The position numbers and the translations under genes were made by a program. This document shows, piece by piece, positions 9,101 to 16,956 of a DNA stretch of 56,799 nucleotides; the first letter of the stretch is position 1; each line of letters begins with the position of its first letter. The DNA is from Actinobacteria bacterium OV450 (GTDB taxonomy: Bacteria > Actinomycetota > Actinomycetes > Streptomycetales > Streptomycetaceae), in the NCBI GenBank assembly GCA_001298555.1, contig LJCW01000326.1, positions 1 to 56,799 of the forward strand. The letters run 5' to 3'. The notes beneath the pieces are model-generated. The model was not told where the DNA came from. It worked only from the letters and a program-made list of their open reading frames with translations, and did no database searches.

Positions 9101-9530
9101 GCCCCCACTCCCCGTAGGCGTCTCCCCGCCACAGGCCGAGCGCCTCGTCCAGCAGCGGACCGGCCTCGGCGCAGGACACCGTCCCGGCGCGGCGCACCGC
9201 CGATTCGAAGCGCCATGCGTCCACGGCGTCGTCGTCAAGCCGCAGCGCGTACCCCTCCGGACTGCTGACGAGGATCCGGGACGGCGTACGGGCGGGCCGG
9301 TCCGGCTCCAGGATGCCGCGAAGGTTGGAGACGTAGGAGTGCAGGGAGGTGGTGGGCTTGGCAGGGGTCCGCTGCGTCCAGAGCACGTCGACGAGCCGGT
9401 CGACCGGGACGTTTCGGCCCCGGGCCGAAAGGAGGATTCCCAGGACGGTCCGCGCATGCCGGCGCCCGACCGTCACCAGCCGTCCGCCGACCCGGACATC
9501 CAGCGGCCCGAGAACTCCCAGCTGCACCAT
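6129..9530 (-). CDS. SARP-family transcriptional activator with AAA-type ATPase domain
   Basis: From the ATG at 9530 the protein has 1133 residues. Residues 1-95 form an OmpR-type winged helix (LGVLGPLDVRVGG start), about 100-245 the bacterial transcriptional activation (BTAD) repeat region, and about 300-640 an AAA-type ATPase with GREXXL-like entry VGRRRELEVL and Walker A GEGGAGKT near 331-338. The C-terminal ~450 residues are TPR-like helices. There is no C-terminal LuxR helix-turn-helix, so it is AfsR-like rather than LAL-type. Longer upstream readings are not supported. No good Shine-Dalgarno precedes the ATG, and TACATT ends nine bases before it, so a near-leaderless transcript is possible. 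It is followed by the 11-bp repeats in front of the propeller gene. Confidence 0.85.
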   Translation of the reverse strand: MVQLGVLGPLDVRVGGRLVTVGRRHARTVLGILLSARGRNVPVDRLVDVLWTQRTPAKPTTSLHSYVSNLRGILEPDRPARTPSRILVSSPEGYALRLDDDAVDAWRFESAVRRAGTVSCAEAGPLLDEALGLWRGDAYGEWGPGSWADGEIARLDELLLMAQELAMASSLGVGRPHEVVPTAEAHVRRHPLREEGWRLLALGLWATGRQGDALAALRRAAAVCAEELGLDLGARLVELERAILRSDLDVLSAAVPAPATPNTSITPVEQPSPRAVPVVGVAGAPGVPAAVGSGAVPASPVPFVGRRRELEVLERAARAALGGGASALVAGEGGAGKTALLARFADSLRARGWTVVAGRCPDDAGVPAAWAWTEALGELARLLPPERVGPLSRLIDPLGATVPPHGDATAGRFRLHTAFARWLASAAARCPLAVIIDDVHEADEETLALLGRAAGVEGVPLLVVAAYRPGRADSRLAPTMAGLARRDPFRVALTGLDVTEVRTLVRSLCGREVDAEVVAVLAERTGGNPFFVGESARLLTGGDAAQAVARVPDGIRDVVRQRLARLPREAADVVRLAAVAGSETHVAVLREASGLSPAAVVGALELCIADGLLTEPAPGHVSFTHPLLRDTVYGDLTGLRRGLLHGRLADTLARLRPDDLPALAVHFTRAGDPAKARQAVGFALRAAELAEHRYAHDVSVDLLHQALEAAELIPACADERAERAVGLLGALLRAHVRAGSGDAAIITRHRALEVAERAGREDLAVAAFTAWTEPTPWLTRSHQGVDLHVVDTLDRLIVRPGLEPADLARLLQARVDELPEDTDGRAREAAEQQLGLARSAGDPNLLAAALTTMTKLLPHETQAARCIPVVAELRALTKRHDLPAHRWVCEQVDAMISAIGNDSEAVERHSRLGLAVARRYRMPEAEAASLSTLAMLAHARGHFAQAEDLYGQVRERLIRHNAPRAADLHARGLITIRLSQGRVAEIEPLARTVAAAWGTRGGEALALVLALQGRFEEARTVRFDPHPVKDHFYGVRLGARARLACLLGDTEAAAALVPLLDAVRNQFGSAATTAFCTRPLALALGELHALLGDVPAARAAFREGGEVAALWGSEHGRAAAADGIRSLARAHAV

Positions 9531-9663
9531 GATCGGCCAAATGTACCAACGGCCGCGCGCACCCCCGGACCGCTGGCGCCTCGCCCCGGTACCAGGCCCG
9601 CCTCGGCCCGATCTGCCGTGGACGGCCCGGTACCTCCTCGGCCGGGGGCCAGCAGGACCTGGA

Positions 9664-9683
9664 TCCGGACCAATTCCGGACCA
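9664..9683 (-). repeat. 11-bp-spaced direct repeat upstream of the SARP gene
   Basis: TCCGGACCA occurs at 9664-9672 and again at 9675-9683, a period of exactly 11 bases, about 135-150 bases upstream of the SARP start. The spacing suits a SARP or OmpR-type regulator, but the sequence differs from the triple repeat at 6055, so both need not bind the same protein. Confidence 0.4.
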
Positions 9684-9732
9684 GTCCCTGCCGGGGGCCG
9701 CCCCAACCGAGCCGCGTCGGTCGCACCGCTTC

Positions 9733-11394
9733 TCATCTGCCTCCCGCAACCCTCGACCGGACCCTGTCGCGGGCATCGGCGGCGTCATCGGCGAGCAGGG
9801 CCAGCTCGGCGAGTTCGCGGCACTCCGCGAGGGTGTGGGCGGCCAGTGCCGCCCGCACCTCGGGGAGCGAGGCGGGCGCGGCCGACAGGCTGGTGATGCC
9901 GAGGCCCACCAGCACCAGGGCGAGCGTCGGGTCGGCGGCCGCCTCACCGCACACGCCGATCGGACGACCGTGCTCGGCCGCGGAGCGAGCGGCGGAGGCG
10001 ACCAGCGTGAGCAGGGCCGGCTGCCACGGGTCGAGGAGCTCGGCGAGGGAGCCGAGCGTGCGGTCGGCCGCGAAGGTGTACTGGGCCAGGTCGTTGGTAC
10101 CGATGCTGAAGAAGTCGCAGACCTCCGCCAGCCGGTCGGTCCGCAGGGCGGCCGCCGGGACCTCGATCATGGCGCCGGCCAGCGGCAGGCCGTGCGCGCG
10201 GACCCGGGCGGCGAACTCGGCGGCCTCGGACGGGACCGACACCATCGGGGCCATCACCCAGACCTGCGCGGCGCCGTCCTCGGCGGCCTCTGCGATCGCA
10301 GCGAGCTGGGTCTCCAGCAGCTCGGGGTCGCGGGCGGCCGTGCGCAGGCCGCGGACGCCGAGGGCCGGGTTCTCCTCATCGGCGGCCGTGGCGAAGAGCA
10401 GCGGTTTGTCCGCCCCCGCGTCGAGCGTGCGGACGACGACCCGGCGGCCGGCGAAGGCCGCGAAGACCCGCCGGTAGGCGGCGGCCTGTTCGGCGAGGCC
10501 CGGTGCCTCGGTGCGGTCCAGGAAGAGGAACTCGGTGCGGAACAGTCCCACGCCCTCGGCGTCGGCCGCGGCCGCGCCGGGCAGCTCGTGCGGCGCTCCG
10601 AGGTTGACGAGGAGTGCGACCGGATGGCCGTCCGCCGTCCGGCCCGGCCCCTGGACCCGGGCCGTCAGCTCGCGGCGACGGCGCTCCCTTTCGGCGGCCC
10701 GCCCGAGCGACTCCGGGCTCGGGTCGGGCTCGACCACGCCGTCCGCGCCGTGCACCAGGACCTGCCGGCCGTCCTGGAGCTCCATGGCGCCGGCGCAGCC
10801 GACCACGGCGGGTACACCGAGCGCCTTGGCGAGGATGGCCGTGTGACTGGTCGGCCCGCCGCGGACGGTGACCAGGGCCAGCACCCGGGCGGGGTCGAGC
10901 AGCGCCGTGTCGGCGGGCGCCAGGTCCTCGGCGACCAGGACGTACGGGTGTCCCGGGTCGGGCAGACCGGGCACGGGCAGGCCCAGCAGGTGCGCCACCG
11001 CGCGGTCGCGCAGGTCGTCCAGGTCGGCGACGCGTTCCGCGAAATGGCCGCCGGCGGCGGCCAGTGCGGTACGGAATCCGTCGAAGGCGGTGGCGAGCGC
11101 GTGGGCGCCGTCGGTGCCCCGTTCGGCCAGGGCGGCCGCCGCGTCGGCAAGGACCGGATCGGCGGCCATCATGGCCTGCGCGGCGAGCACGTCGGAACCG
11201 GGGCCGCGCACGCGGGCGGCTCGCTCGTCCAGGTCGGTGACGACCGCGCCGAGGGCGGCGCGGACCGCCGCCGCCTCGGCGGCCGGGTCGGTCACGGGCC
11301 TCGGGGCGGGCAGCGCGGGGGCGGACGCCATCCGGGCGACCGGGCCCGCCGCGCTGCCCGCGCCGACGCCGATCCCGTGGATCGGATCGCTCAT
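9733..11394 (-). CDS. ptsI: Phosphoenolpyruvate-protein phosphotransferase, PTS enzyme I
   Basis: Enzyme I takes phosphate from phosphoenolpyruvate and passes it to HPr, the first step of sugar uptake by the phosphotransferase system in the cytoplasm. The 553 residues show the phospho-histidine site GGPTSHTAILAKALG (His184), the barrel motif FRTEFLFLDR, the PEP-site signature FSIGTNDLAQYT and the late GVCGE motif. Length and order of domains are normal. Its ATG at 11394 overlaps the HPr stop as ATGA, so the two general components are co-translated. Placement opposite fruRKA suggests that this copy serves fructose uptake. Confidence 0.96.
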   Translation of the reverse strand: MSDPIHGIGVGAGSAAGPVARMASAPALPAPRPVTDPAAEAAAVRAALGAVVTDLDERAARVRGPGSDVLAAQAMMAADPVLADAAAALAERGTDGAHALATAFDGFRTALAAAGGHFAERVADLDDLRDRAVAHLLGLPVPGLPDPGHPYVLVAEDLAPADTALLDPARVLALVTVRGGPTSHTAILAKALGVPAVVGCAGAMELQDGRQVLVHGADGVVEPDPSPESLGRAAERERRRRELTARVQGPGRTADGHPVALLVNLGAPHELPGAAAADAEGVGLFRTEFLFLDRTEAPGLAEQAAAYRRVFAAFAGRRVVVRTLDAGADKPLLFATAADEENPALGVRGLRTAARDPELLETQLAAIAEAAEDGAAQVWVMAPMVSVPSEAAEFAARVRAHGLPLAGAMIEVPAAALRTDRLAEVCDFFSIGTNDLAQYTFAADRTLGSLAELLDPWQPALLTLVASAARSAAEHGRPIGVCGEAAADPTLALVLVGLGITSLSAAPASLPEVRAALAAHTLAECRELAELALLADDAADARDRVRSRVAGGR

Positions 11395-11663
11395 GCCGCT
11401 GCGTCGAGGTCGGAGGCGAGCAGGTCGGCGAGCGCCTTCAGCGAGTCCTGGGCCTGGTCGCCGGTCGCGGTGAGCTCCAGGGCCTCGCCGCAGCCTGCGG
11501 CGAGGGCGAGGACGGAGAGCAGGCTGCGGGCGTCGACCGGGGCCTGCCCCGGGCGGCCGACGGTGATCTTGACCGGCTGGCGGGCGGCGGCCTGGACGAA
11601 TAGCGAGGCCGGGCGGGCGTGCAGGCCGCTCCGGGAGCCGACGGTGACCTGGATCGAGTGCAT
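11391..11663 (-). CDS. ptsH: PTS phosphocarrier protein HPr
   Basis: The 90-residue HPr has the active site GLHARPAS with His15 and a serine region ARSLLSVLALA around Ser47, matching the regulatory Ser46 of Gram-positive HPr, although nothing here shows a kinase. It carries phosphate from enzyme I to the IIA domain of FruA. The ATG at 11663 has AAGGA seven bases upstream. The gene is first in a ptsH-ptsI operon divergent from fruR; the promoter must lie in 11664-11985. Confidence 0.94.
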   Translation of the reverse strand: MHSIQVTVGSRSGLHARPASLFVQAAARQPVKITVGRPGQAPVDARSLLSVLALAAGCGEALELTATGDQAQDSLKALADLLASDLDAAA

Positions 11664-11985
11664 GGGAGGTCCTTGGAGGAGATGAGCGGAGGAGGACGGG
11701 CGCCGACCCGGGTGGGATCCGGGTCGGCCGGGGATTGGGTCACGGTGGCCGGAACCCGGTCTCCGCGGTACGGGGGCGGTGGCGGAGGGCCGGGCGGACC
11801 GTGGTTCCAAGCCCGTCAGCGTGTTGTTTCGATTGGTTCTACGTCCGATTGCCGAGCGATGTCAACACATTCGGGCAATCTCAAAGACAGGCTCAAAGCC
11901 GGTACGACCTCTTGCTTTTTCATTCGAAGCGCGTATGGTCGGCCTGAAGCAAGCGCGAACAGACATGAAACGGACCCAATCCCAC
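11664..11985. promoter_or_regulatory. Divergent ptsH/fruR control region
   Basis: This 322-base gap is GC-rich on the ptsH side and markedly AT-rich between about 11820 and 11940. It contains GTGTTG (11821-11826) with its complement CAACAC (11863-11868), CGATTG at 11830 and 11846, and CTCAAAG twice 12 bases apart (11880-11886, 11892-11898). DeoR-type repressors often bind spaced repeats of this kind, so these are candidate FruR operators; which one is used cannot be told by eye. Confidence 0.5.
11912..11939 (+). promoter_or_regulatory. Candidate fruR promoter
   Basis: TTGCTT (11912-11917) and TATGGT (11934-11939) are separated by 16 bases, a fair match to a housekeeping sigma promoter. A transcript would start near 11946, just ahead of the fruR start codon. 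The CTCAAAG direct repeats lie immediately upstream. Confidence 0.45.
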
Positions 11986-12747
11986 ATGTACGCACCCGAG
12001 CGGCAGCAAGAGATCCTCCGCCTCGCGCAGAAGCAGGGCAGGGTGGACGTGCCGACACTCGCCGAGGACTTCGGCGTCACGCAGGAGACCATCCGGCGTG
12101 ACCTGAGCGCCCTCGACCGGGCCGGTCTGCTGCACCGGGTGCACGGCGGCGCGCTGCCCGCCGGCGCGCTGCACCTGGAGCCCGGTCTGGCCGAACGGGA
12201 CTCCACGGCCGCGACCGAGAAGGAACGCATCGCCAAGGCGGCCCTCGACCTGCTGCCCGCAGAGGGCAGCGTGATCCTTGACGCCGGGACGACCGTCTCC
12301 CGGCTGGCCGGCCTGCTGCCCGCCGACTGCAGGCTCACCGTCGTCACCAACGCGCTCCCGGTCGCCGCCCGGCTGGCCGACCACCCCGGGCTCACCCTCC
12401 ACCTGGTGGGCGGCCGACTGCGCCACCGCACCCAGGCCGCCGTCGACGCGTGGGCGCTGCGCGACCTGGCGGACGTCCACGCGGACGTCGCGGTGATCGC
12501 CACCAACGGCTTCTCCCCGGAGGGCGGCCTCTCGACGCCGGACCTCGCCGAGGCAGCCGTGAAACGGGCCATGCTCACCGGTGCCCGGCGGGTCGTCCTG
12601 GTGGCCGACTCCTCCAAGTACGGCGCCCGCCACTTCGCCCGCTTCGGCTCGCTGGAGCAGGTGGACGTGCTGGTCACGGACACCGGTCTGACCGACGAGC
12701 AGGCCGCCGGAATCGAGAACCACGGACCGGAAGTCATCCGCGCATGA
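11986..12747 (+). CDS. fruR: DeoR-family regulator of the fructose operon
   Basis: The 253-residue protein has an N-terminal DeoR winged helix (MYAPERQQEILRLA start; VTQETIRRDLSALDRAGLL recognition region) and a C-terminal sugar-phosphate sensing domain (DAGTTVSRLA, VVTNALPVA, ADSSKYG). Such proteins usually repress fru genes until fructose 1-phosphate binds. The start at 11986 gives the N-terminus usual for this group; an in-frame ATG at 11965 is the alternative and neither has a strong ribosome site. Its stop overlaps the fruK start as ATGA, so regulator and kinase are co-translated. Confidence 0.88.
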   Translation: MYAPERQQEILRLAQKQGRVDVPTLAEDFGVTQETIRRDLSALDRAGLLHRVHGGALPAGALHLEPGLAERDSTAATEKERIAKAALDLLPAEGSVILDAGTTVSRLAGLLPADCRLTVVTNALPVAARLADHPGLTLHLVGGRLRHRTQAAVDAWALRDLADVHADVAVIATNGFSPEGGLSTPDLAEAAVKRAMLTGARRVVLVADSSKYGARHFARFGSLEQVDVLVTDTGLTDEQAAGIENHGPEVIRA

Positions 12748-13700
12748 TCGTCACCATCACCCCGAACCCCAGCCTCGATCGCACCTACGAACTGGGCACC
12801 CTCGTCCCCGGCGAAGTCAACCGGGCCTCGCACGACCGGCTCGACCCGGGCGGCAAGGGCGTCAACGTCTCCCGCGCGCTCACGGCCGCCGGCCACCGCA
12901 CCAGCGCGGTCCTTCCGCTGGGCGGCCTCTCCGGGCAGCTGCTCGCCGACCTGTTGCGCCACCAGGGCATCGACGTCGCGGCGGTCGCGATCTCGGGCGA
13001 CACCCGGATCAACGTCTCGATCGCCGAGGACGGCGGCAGCCTCACGAAGATCAACGCCGTGGGCCCCGAACTCAGCGCCGCCGAGTCGGCCGCCCTGCTC
13101 GCGCTCGTCCGCGACGCCCAGAAGACCGGACGGGGCACCGGGAGCGACGTGCGGTGGCTCGCCTGCTGCGGCAGCCTGCCGCGCGGTCTCGCACCCGAGT
13201 GGTACGCGGAAGTGGTCGCCCAGGTGCACTCGGGTGGCGCCCGGATCGCCCTCGACACCTCCGGTCCCGCGCTGCTGGCCGCGCTCTCGGCCCGCCCCGA
13301 CGTGGTCAAGCCCAACCGGGAGGAACTCGCGGAGGCCGTGGGCCGCCCGGTCCGCACCGTCGGCGACGCCGTGGACGCGGCCGGGGAGCTGCGCGAGCGC
13401 GGCGCCCAGCAGGTCCTCGCCAGCCTCGGTGCGGACGGGATGCTGCTCGTCGCCGAGGAGAGCTGGTACGGCACCGCACCGGTCGCCGCCGTCCGCAGCG
13501 ACGTGGGAGCGGGCGACGCCTCGCTCGCGGGCTTCCTCGGCGCCGGCGGCACCGGCCCCGAGGCCCTCGTGGCGGCCTTGGCGCACGGCGCCGCCGCCGT
13601 ACAACTGCCGGGGAGCGTCATGCCGACCCCGGCCCATCTGGACCCGGCCGCGGTGGTCGTGACGGCGGACCTCCCGCTCGACCGACCGCTCCGCGGCTGA
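12744..13700 (+). CDS. fruK: 1-phosphofructokinase
   Basis: The enzyme phosphorylates fructose 1-phosphate to fructose 1,6-bisphosphate with ATP, linking FruA uptake to glycolysis. The 318 residues have PfkB-family motifs: TPNPSLDRT at the N-terminus, GGKGVNVSRAL in the sugar site, PNREEL, and the catalytic RSDVGAGDASLAGF near the C-terminus. It overlaps fruR by four bases. A strong hairpin follows the stop, before fruA. Confidence 0.94.
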   Translation: MIVTITPNPSLDRTYELGTLVPGEVNRASHDRLDPGGKGVNVSRALTAAGHRTSAVLPLGGLSGQLLADLLRHQGIDVAAVAISGDTRINVSIAEDGGSLTKINAVGPELSAAESAALLALVRDAQKTGRGTGSDVRWLACCGSLPRGLAPEWYAEVVAQVHSGGARIALDTSGPALLAALSARPDVVKPNREELAEAVGRPVRTVGDAVDAAGELRERGAQQVLASLGADGMLLVAEESWYGTAPVAAVRSDVGAGDASLAGFLGAGGTGPEALVAALAHGAAAVQLPGSVMPTPAHLDPAAVVVTADLPLDRPLRG

Positions 13701-13703
13701 GAA

Positions 13704-13739
13704 CTGCCTCCTGAGGACGGCTTCGCCCTCAGGAGGCAG
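13704..13739 (+). terminator. Hairpin between fruK and fruA
   Basis: CTGCCTCCTGAGG (13704-13716) pairs perfectly with CCTCAGGAGGCAG (13727-13739) around a 10-base loop. There is no U-tract, as is common in high-GC actinobacteria. It lies inside the fruK-fruA gap, so it may lower or condition fruA transcription, or protect the upstream mRNA end. Confidence 0.65.
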
Positions 13740-13824
13740 CACGCCGCCCGACCGTGTGGGACGGAAGGGCACCGATTCCCGGGGGCAAGGGACACTGTCA
13801 GGAACCAGTCGAAGGATCGACACG

Positions 13825-15864
13825 ATGACCGACACGATGAGCGAGACCAGCGGGCTGATCACACCCGCACTCGTCGATCTCTACCTCGCCCCGGCGGACA
13901 AGAACGAAGCCCTCCGCGTCCTCGCCCAGCGGCTGGTCGCCGAGGGCCGGGTCACCGACCTCGACGGCTTCCTCGCCGACGTCGCCGCCCGGGAGGCCCA
14001 GGCACCGACCGGAATGGGTGACGGGATCGGCATCCCGCACTGCCGATCGCCCCACGTCACGCAGCCGAGCCTGGCCTTCGGCCGCAGTGCCCGGGGTGTG
14101 GACTTCGACGCCCCGGACGGACGGCCCGCCGACCTGATCTTCATGATCGCTGCTCCGGCCGGTGCCGACGACACGCATCTGCAGATCCTCGCCTCGCTGG
14201 CCCGCCGCCTCATGGACCCCGCTTTCACCGGCGCCCTGCGCGACGCCGAGAGCCCGAGCGCGGTCGCGGCGCGGATCAACGGCGAGGAGCCGCCGGCTGC
14301 CGTTCCGGAGACGGCCGGGGCTTCGGAGGCGGTCGCGGCCCTGAGGGCGACGGCCGTCACGGAAACGGCCGCCTCCGACGGCGGGCTGCGGCTCGTCGCG
14401 GTGACCTCCTGCCCGACCGGCATCGCCCACACGTACATGGCCGCCAAGGCCCTGGAACTGGCCGCCGCCCGGGCGGGGGCTCGGATCCAGGTCGAGACCC
14501 AGGGGTCGGCCGGGACGACGCCGCTCGACCCCGAGGTCATCGCGGCAGCCGACGCGGTGATCTTCGCCCATGACGTGGAGATACGGGACCGGGCCCGCTT
14601 CGCCGGCAAGCCGACCGTGGACGTGGGCGTCAAGGCCGGGGTCAACCGTGCCGACGACCTGATCGCGCAGGCCGCCGGACTGGTCACGGCAGCCGGCGGC
14701 GGCGCGCGTACCGCCGCCGCCCCGGTCGCCGCGCCGAGCGCACCTTCGGGCGAGCACTGGGCGCAGCGGCTGCGCACGTACCTGATGACGGGCGTCAGCT
14801 ACATGATCCCGTTCGTCGCGGCCGGCGGGCTGCTGATCGCGCTCGCCTTCGCGATGGGCGGCTACCAGATCGCCTCCGCGCCGTCCGTGCTGGGCCACTT
14901 CGACTGGACCTCCTCGCACAGCTGGGCGGCGATGCTGTTCCAGACCGGCAAGACCTCCTTCGGCTTCCTGGTCCCCGTCCTCTCCGGGTACATCGCCTGG
15001 GCGATCGCGGACCGGGCGGCGCTGGCCGCCGGCATCGCCGGCGGTGCCGTCTCGGTGGCGGTCGGCGCGGGCTTCCTCGGCGGCATCGTGTCCGGCCTGG
15101 CCGCGGGCTTCCTGGTGCTGTGGATGATCCGCTGGAACGTGCCCCGGGCGATCAAGGGCATCATGCCGGTCGTGGTGATCCCGCTGCTGTCGGTGGCGGC
15201 GGTCGGCTTCCTGATGTTCGTGGTGGTCGGCTCGCCGATCGCCTCGGCGATGAACGGCCTGACCGACTGGCTGAACGGCCTCTCCGGTTCCAACGCGATC
15301 CTGCTCGGTGTACTGCTCGGCGCGATGATGGCCTTCGACATGGGAGGTCCGCTCAACAAGGTCGCCTACACCTTCGCGGCCGGTGTGCTCACCACCGCGG
15401 GTGCCACCCCGGACGCCGGCAGCCTCAAGGTGATGGCTGCCGTGATGGCCGCCGGCATGACCCCGCCGCTGGGCATGGCCCTGGCGACCGTCGTCCGGCG
15501 CAGGCTGTTCACCCCCGAGGAGCGGGAGAACGGGAAGGCCGCCTGGGTGCTCGGCGCCTCGTTCATCACCGAGGGCGCGATCCCGTTCGCGGCGGCCGAC
15601 CCGCTGCGGGTCATCCCGGCGGGCATCGCCGGCAGCATGACCGCCGGTGGCCTGGTGATGGCCTTCGGCTCCACCCTGCGTGCCCCGCACGGCGGGATCT
15701 GGGTGCTCCCCCTGATCGGCAGCCCGTTCCTCTACCTGCTTGCGGTCGCGGCGGGCACGGTGGTCACCACGGGGGTGGTGGTGCTGCTCAAGGGATGGCG
15801 GGAGTCCGCCGCCCCGGCGCCCACCGCCTCCTCCCTTGCCGGGAAGCAGCCGGCCGCCGTCTGA
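13825..15864 (+). CDS. fruA: PTS fructose transporter, fused IIA-IIB-IIC
   Basis: The 679-residue membrane protein imports fructose while phosphorylating it at C1. Residues 1-150 are the IIA domain with phospho-His72 (GIGIPHCRSPH), about 185-285 the IIB domain with phospho-Cys196 (VTSCPTGIAHTYMAAK), and about 330-660 the IIC channel with many membrane spans and GGPLNKVAY. No HPr-like (FPr) domain is present, so HPr must come from elsewhere, plausibly ptsH across the locus. The ATG at 13825 is chosen because GAAGGAT precedes it; a longer reading adds non-conserved residues. Confidence 0.95.
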   Translation: MTDTMSETSGLITPALVDLYLAPADKNEALRVLAQRLVAEGRVTDLDGFLADVAAREAQAPTGMGDGIGIPHCRSPHVTQPSLAFGRSARGVDFDAPDGRPADLIFMIAAPAGADDTHLQILASLARRLMDPAFTGALRDAESPSAVAARINGEEPPAAVPETAGASEAVAALRATAVTETAASDGGLRLVAVTSCPTGIAHTYMAAKALELAAARAGARIQVETQGSAGTTPLDPEVIAAADAVIFAHDVEIRDRARFAGKPTVDVGVKAGVNRADDLIAQAAGLVTAAGGGARTAAAPVAAPSAPSGEHWAQRLRTYLMTGVSYMIPFVAAGGLLIALAFAMGGYQIASAPSVLGHFDWTSSHSWAAMLFQTGKTSFGFLVPVLSGYIAWAIADRAALAAGIAGGAVSVAVGAGFLGGIVSGLAAGFLVLWMIRWNVPRAIKGIMPVVVIPLLSVAAVGFLMFVVVGSPIASAMNGLTDWLNGLSGSNAILLGVLLGAMMAFDMGGPLNKVAYTFAAGVLTTAGATPDAGSLKVMAAVMAAGMTPPLGMALATVVRRRLFTPEERENGKAAWVLGASFITEGAIPFAAADPLRVIPAGIAGSMTAGGLVMAFGSTLRAPHGGIWVLPLIGSPFLYLLAVAAGTVVTTGVVVLLKGWRESAAPAPTASSLAGKQPAAV

Positions 15865-15892
15865 CCCGACGGGCCGTGGGATGCCTCCGGGG

Positions 15893-15929
15893 TGACCCGG
15901 CCGCCCGGTGGGACCGGGCGGCCGGGTCA
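15893..15929 (+). terminator. Strong terminator after fruA
   Basis: TGACCCGGCCGCCCGG (15893-15908) and CCGGGCGGCCGGGTCA (15914-15929) form a perfect 16-bp stem with a five-base loop, 28 bases after the fruA stop. Confidence 0.85.
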
Positions 15930-16042
15930 GGAACCCGCCCGGCGCCTCGGAGCACGCTGCGAACTGACCAGCCGGCTGCTGCGCAAGGTGCCCCGATCGG
16001 CCGTGGCCGGTGAGCTTCCCGGCGGACCCGCACCAGCTAGAC

Positions 16043-16058
16043 TTGCACAGTTATGCAA
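16043..16058. promoter_or_regulatory. ArsR-type operator, copy 1 (TTGCA-N6-TGCAA)
   Basis: TTGCA (16043-16047), six bases, TGCAA (16054-16058) lies in a short AT-rich patch just upstream of the four-gene plus-strand operon. The same TTGCA-N6-TGCAA pattern occurs only upstream of the two arsR-like genes at 17706 and 21278, as far as I saw. TTGCAC at its left arm could also be a -35 box. Confidence 0.65.
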
Positions 16059-16095
16059 TTCACTAGTTGTGGATATGGTGGACAGGGGTTGCGGT

Positions 16096-16272
16096 GTGGC
16101 CGGGTTCGAGGAAGCGGCGCTGGAACGGGTCCGTGTGGCACGGTCTCGTCTCCGGGCTGCGCAGGAAGCTGACGATGCCCTCGACGAGGCACAGGCCGCG
16201 GAAGAGCTGGAGGACGCGCTGCGCATGGCCCACGATCACGGCGTGGCCACCGACGCCGGGGACAGCCGATGA
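16096..16272 (+). CDS. Small acidic helical protein, first gene of the operator-1 operon
   Basis: From the GTG at 16096 it encodes 58 residues, almost all helix-forming and charged (ERVRVARSRLRAAQEADD, EAQAAEELEDALRMA), probably a coiled coil. I do not recognise a named family. The GTG has AGGGG seven bases upstream; an in-frame ATG at 16075 lacks a ribosome site and sits close to the likely promoter. The next gene begins 34 bases downstream. A role as a small partner or anti-anti-sigma-type accessory is conceivable but unsupported. Confidence 0.55.
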   Translation: MAGFEEAALERVRVARSRLRAAQEADDALDEAQAAEELEDALRMAHDHGVATDAGDSR

Positions 16273-16306
16273 TCCTCGCGGTGCCCTCGGCGGGTCTGGG
16301 GCGTCG

Positions 16307-16756
16307 GTGAAAGCCCGGCACGCCGGCGGACAGACGGCTGTCGAGGTGCGCAAGCACGTGTGGACGGTTCCGCTGGTGCCGGGTTCCGTGCGGGCCGCGC
16401 GCCAGCGCAGCGAACGCTCTCTGGTCCTCTTCGGGCTGGAGAGCTCCTCGGCGCTCTTCGGCGCCGTGCTCCTGGTGGTCAGCGAGCTGGTGGCCAACGC
16501 CGTCCGGCACGCTCAGCACTCCCCGGACGCAGAGATCACCCTCCATATGACCGATCACCTGCTCGTGGCCTCCGTCGGGGACCTGGACTCGCGCCCGATA
16601 ACGCTGGCCGATGCCGGCCAGACCGCCGGGCAGGGGATGCGCACGGTGGCTGACCTGGCGCGGACGTTCGGCGGTGACGTCCGTATCGAGCCTTCCTCCG
16701 GCGGGCGCGGCAAGACGGTCGTCGTCCGCTTCGTCCTTCCGGAAGGCACGCCGTGA
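16307..16756 (+). CDS. Anti-sigma-factor-type ATP-binding protein (HATPase_c)
   Basis: The 149-residue protein has a GHKL ATPase fold of RsbW/SpoIIAB type: an N-terminal helix with SVRAARQRSERSL, the N-box LVVSELVANAVRHA, then VGDLDSRPI and the glycine-rich GQGMRTVADLARTFGG. Proteins of this group bind sigma factors or act as kinases of STAS-domain antagonists. The GTG at 16307 is chosen; earlier starts overlap the previous gene. Its stop overlaps the next start as GTGA. A paralogous ATPase and a STAS protein sit 2 kb away in an operon preceded by the same operator. Confidence 0.8.
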   Translation: MKARHAGGQTAVEVRKHVWTVPLVPGSVRAARQRSERSLVLFGLESSSALFGAVLLVVSELVANAVRHAQHSPDAEITLHMTDHLLVASVGDLDSRPITLADAGQTAGQGMRTVADLARTFGGDVRIEPSSGGRGKTVVVRFVLPEGTP

Positions 16757-16956
16757 CCAGCAACAGTGGAGAGGCCGCCCAGTTGTACGAGATCACTTAC
16801 CTCGGCACCGGCCCTGAGCCCGAGGCCCGCACGGTCGAGGCCGGCGGGGTCGCGGCCGTCATCGAGCACGCAGGCGAGCACGGCATGCAGGTTCTCGTCC
16901 GTCCGCGCCGCGGCCCGGTCGTGGAGCGGGGCACCAGGAAGGAAGACGCATCATGA
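16753..16956 (+). CDS. Small hypothetical protein
   Basis: The 67-residue product starts at a GTG that overlaps the ATPase stop by four bases. It reads as a short alpha/beta unit (LYEITYLGTG, GVAAVIEHAGEHGMQVLVR) with no membrane span or cysteines. The family is not recognised. Its stop overlaps the next ATG (ATGA), so it is translationally coupled on both sides. Confidence 0.65.
   Translation: MTSNSGEAAQLYEITYLGTGPEPEARTVEAGGVAAVIEHAGEHGMQVLVRPRRGPVVERGTRKEDAS

Noticed and set aside
9531..9947. N-terminal extension of the SARP protein to 1272 residues
   Set aside because: The extra residues are Pro/Arg-rich and overlap ptsI; the conserved SARP start is at 9530.
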